Shown here: piece after piece, positions 63,438 through 64,000 of the stretch
How positions within the stretch are numbered: the first letter of the stretch is position 1
Layout of the letters: each line of letters starts with the position of its first letter
Assembly: GCA_965243095.1 (NCBI GenBank)
Contig: OZ251530.1
Location: 1,550,001-1,614,000, forward strand
From: VXYL01 sp965243095
GTDB taxonomy: Bacteria; Pseudomonadota; Gammaproteobacteria; Pseudomonadales; Azotimanducaceae
Length of the DNA: 64,000 bases
Direction: 5' to 3'
Notes under the pieces: generated by a model
Told to the model about the DNA's origin: nothing
What the model saw: only the letters and a program-made list of their open reading frames with translations
Databases searched by the model: none
Translations under genes and position numbers: made by a program

Positions 63438-64000
63438 ATGACTTACAGCTTCACCGAGAAGAAACGCATCCGCAAGGACTTCGGCAAACTGCCGGAGGCC
63501 ATGGCGATTCCCAACCTGCTCGCCATCCAAGTGGAGTCCTACGCCAAGTTCCTGCAACGCGGCATCCGCCCCAGCCGCCTCAAGGACCAAGGCATTCACG
63601 GCGCGTTCCGCTCCGTGTTCCCCATCGCCAGCTACTCGGGCAACGCCGCCATCGAGTACATGGACTACAAGCTCCACGACCCCGAGTACGACATCCGCGA
63701 ATGCGTCTTGCGCGGCCTCACCTACGCGGCGGCGCTGCGCGTGCGCGTGCGTCTCATCATCTACGACCGCGAATCCTCGAAGAAGGACGTGAAGGAGGTG
63801 AAAGAGCAGGAAGTGTACATGGGCACGATTCCGCTCATGACCGAGCACGGCACGTTCGTCATCAACGGCACCGAGCGCGTGGTGGTTTCCCAGCTGCACC
63901 GCTCGCCGGGCGTCATCTTCGACCACGACAAGGGCAAGACGCACTCGTCGGGCAAGGTGCTGCACAACGCCCGCGTGATTCCCTACCGCGGGTCCTGGCT
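63438..64000 (+). CDS. rpoB: RNA polymerase beta subunit, N-terminal part
   Basis: Open to the right edge (187 codons seen). MTYSFTEKKRIRKDFGKLPEAMAIPNLLAIQVESY is the standard beta start, and VYMGTIPLMTEHGTFVINGTERVVVSQLHRSPGV is the conserved block before the rifampicin region, which lies beyond the window. ATG 63438 follows GAGGA. Confidence 0.97.
   Translation, partial: MTYSFTEKKRIRKDFGKLPEAMAIPNLLAIQVESYAKFLQRGIRPSRLKDQGIHGAFRSVFPIASYSGNAAIEYMDYKLHDPEYDIRECVLRGLTYAAALRVRVRLIIYDRESSKKDVKEVKEQEVYMGTIPLMTEHGTFVINGTERVVVSQLHRSPGVIFDHDKGKTHSSGKVLHNARVIPYRGSW

Overview
The window looks like a piece of chromosome from a high-GC, probably uncultivated gammaproteobacterium. The evidence is gene order. 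birA-coaX-SPOR-tRNA(Thr-Tyr-Gly-Thr)-tuf-tRNA-Trp-secE-nusG-rplKAJL-rpoB at the right end and pheA-hisC-tyrA-cmk in the middle are classic gammaproteobacterial arrangements, and the Fur protein is of the type lacking the structural CxxC. Secreted leucine-rich-repeat, ankyrin and metalloprotease proteins would suit a host-associated life, but that is inference.

Layout. 1-5.4 kb: the N-terminal part of a secreted LRR protein (minus strand, runs off the left edge) with an 18-base G/C homopolymer just after its start codon, a frameshifted Rpn-type nuclease relic, a luciferase-like monooxygenase and a 2-hydroxyacid dehydrogenase. 5.4-10.3 kb: a 1608-residue secreted zinc metalloprotease whose C-terminal modules resemble sequence in the LRR protein. 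10.3-17 kb (minus strand): dihydroorotase, a damaged vapC/phd toxin-antitoxin pair next to a decayed fragment of a second dihydroorotase, a P-loop kinase-Nudix fusion, and two membrane-anchored unknown proteins. 17.1-21.7 kb: glycolate oxidase glcDEF with a methyltransferase inserted between glcE and glcF. 21.7-22.8 kb: cytochrome b561-like protein and cupin.

22.9-32.2 kb is the most striking region: four head-to-tail paralogous genes for roughly 765-residue polytopic membrane proteins of possible GT-C glycosyltransferase type. Copies 1 and 2 are intact. Copies 3 and 4 carry poly-G tracts (G9 and G17) at exactly the same codon, and both are out of frame as assembled. Both would be restored by a tract length of 1 modulo 3. 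With the G18 tract of the LRR gene, this looks like contingency-locus (phase-variation) biology acting on the cell surface.

32.2-52.9 kb: an epimerase-like protein, glutamate synthase gltBD, a CoA-transferase, the aromatic amino acid cluster with cmk, a PhyH-type dioxygenase, a lipoprotein, a PCu(A)C copper chaperone and DUF2333 protein, a CmcJ-like oxygenase, an AAA-PD-(D/E)XK protein, Ku, and a MerR-TPR fusion. 53-57.8 kb: bacterioferritin with a possible Fur box, an ankyrin protein, fur, birA, coaX and a SPOR protein. 57.8-64 kb: the tRNA-tuf-secE-nusG-ribosomal protein-rpoB region, with two oddities: secE has no standard start codon, and a 75-bp near-copy of the nusG 3' end sits between nusG and rplK.
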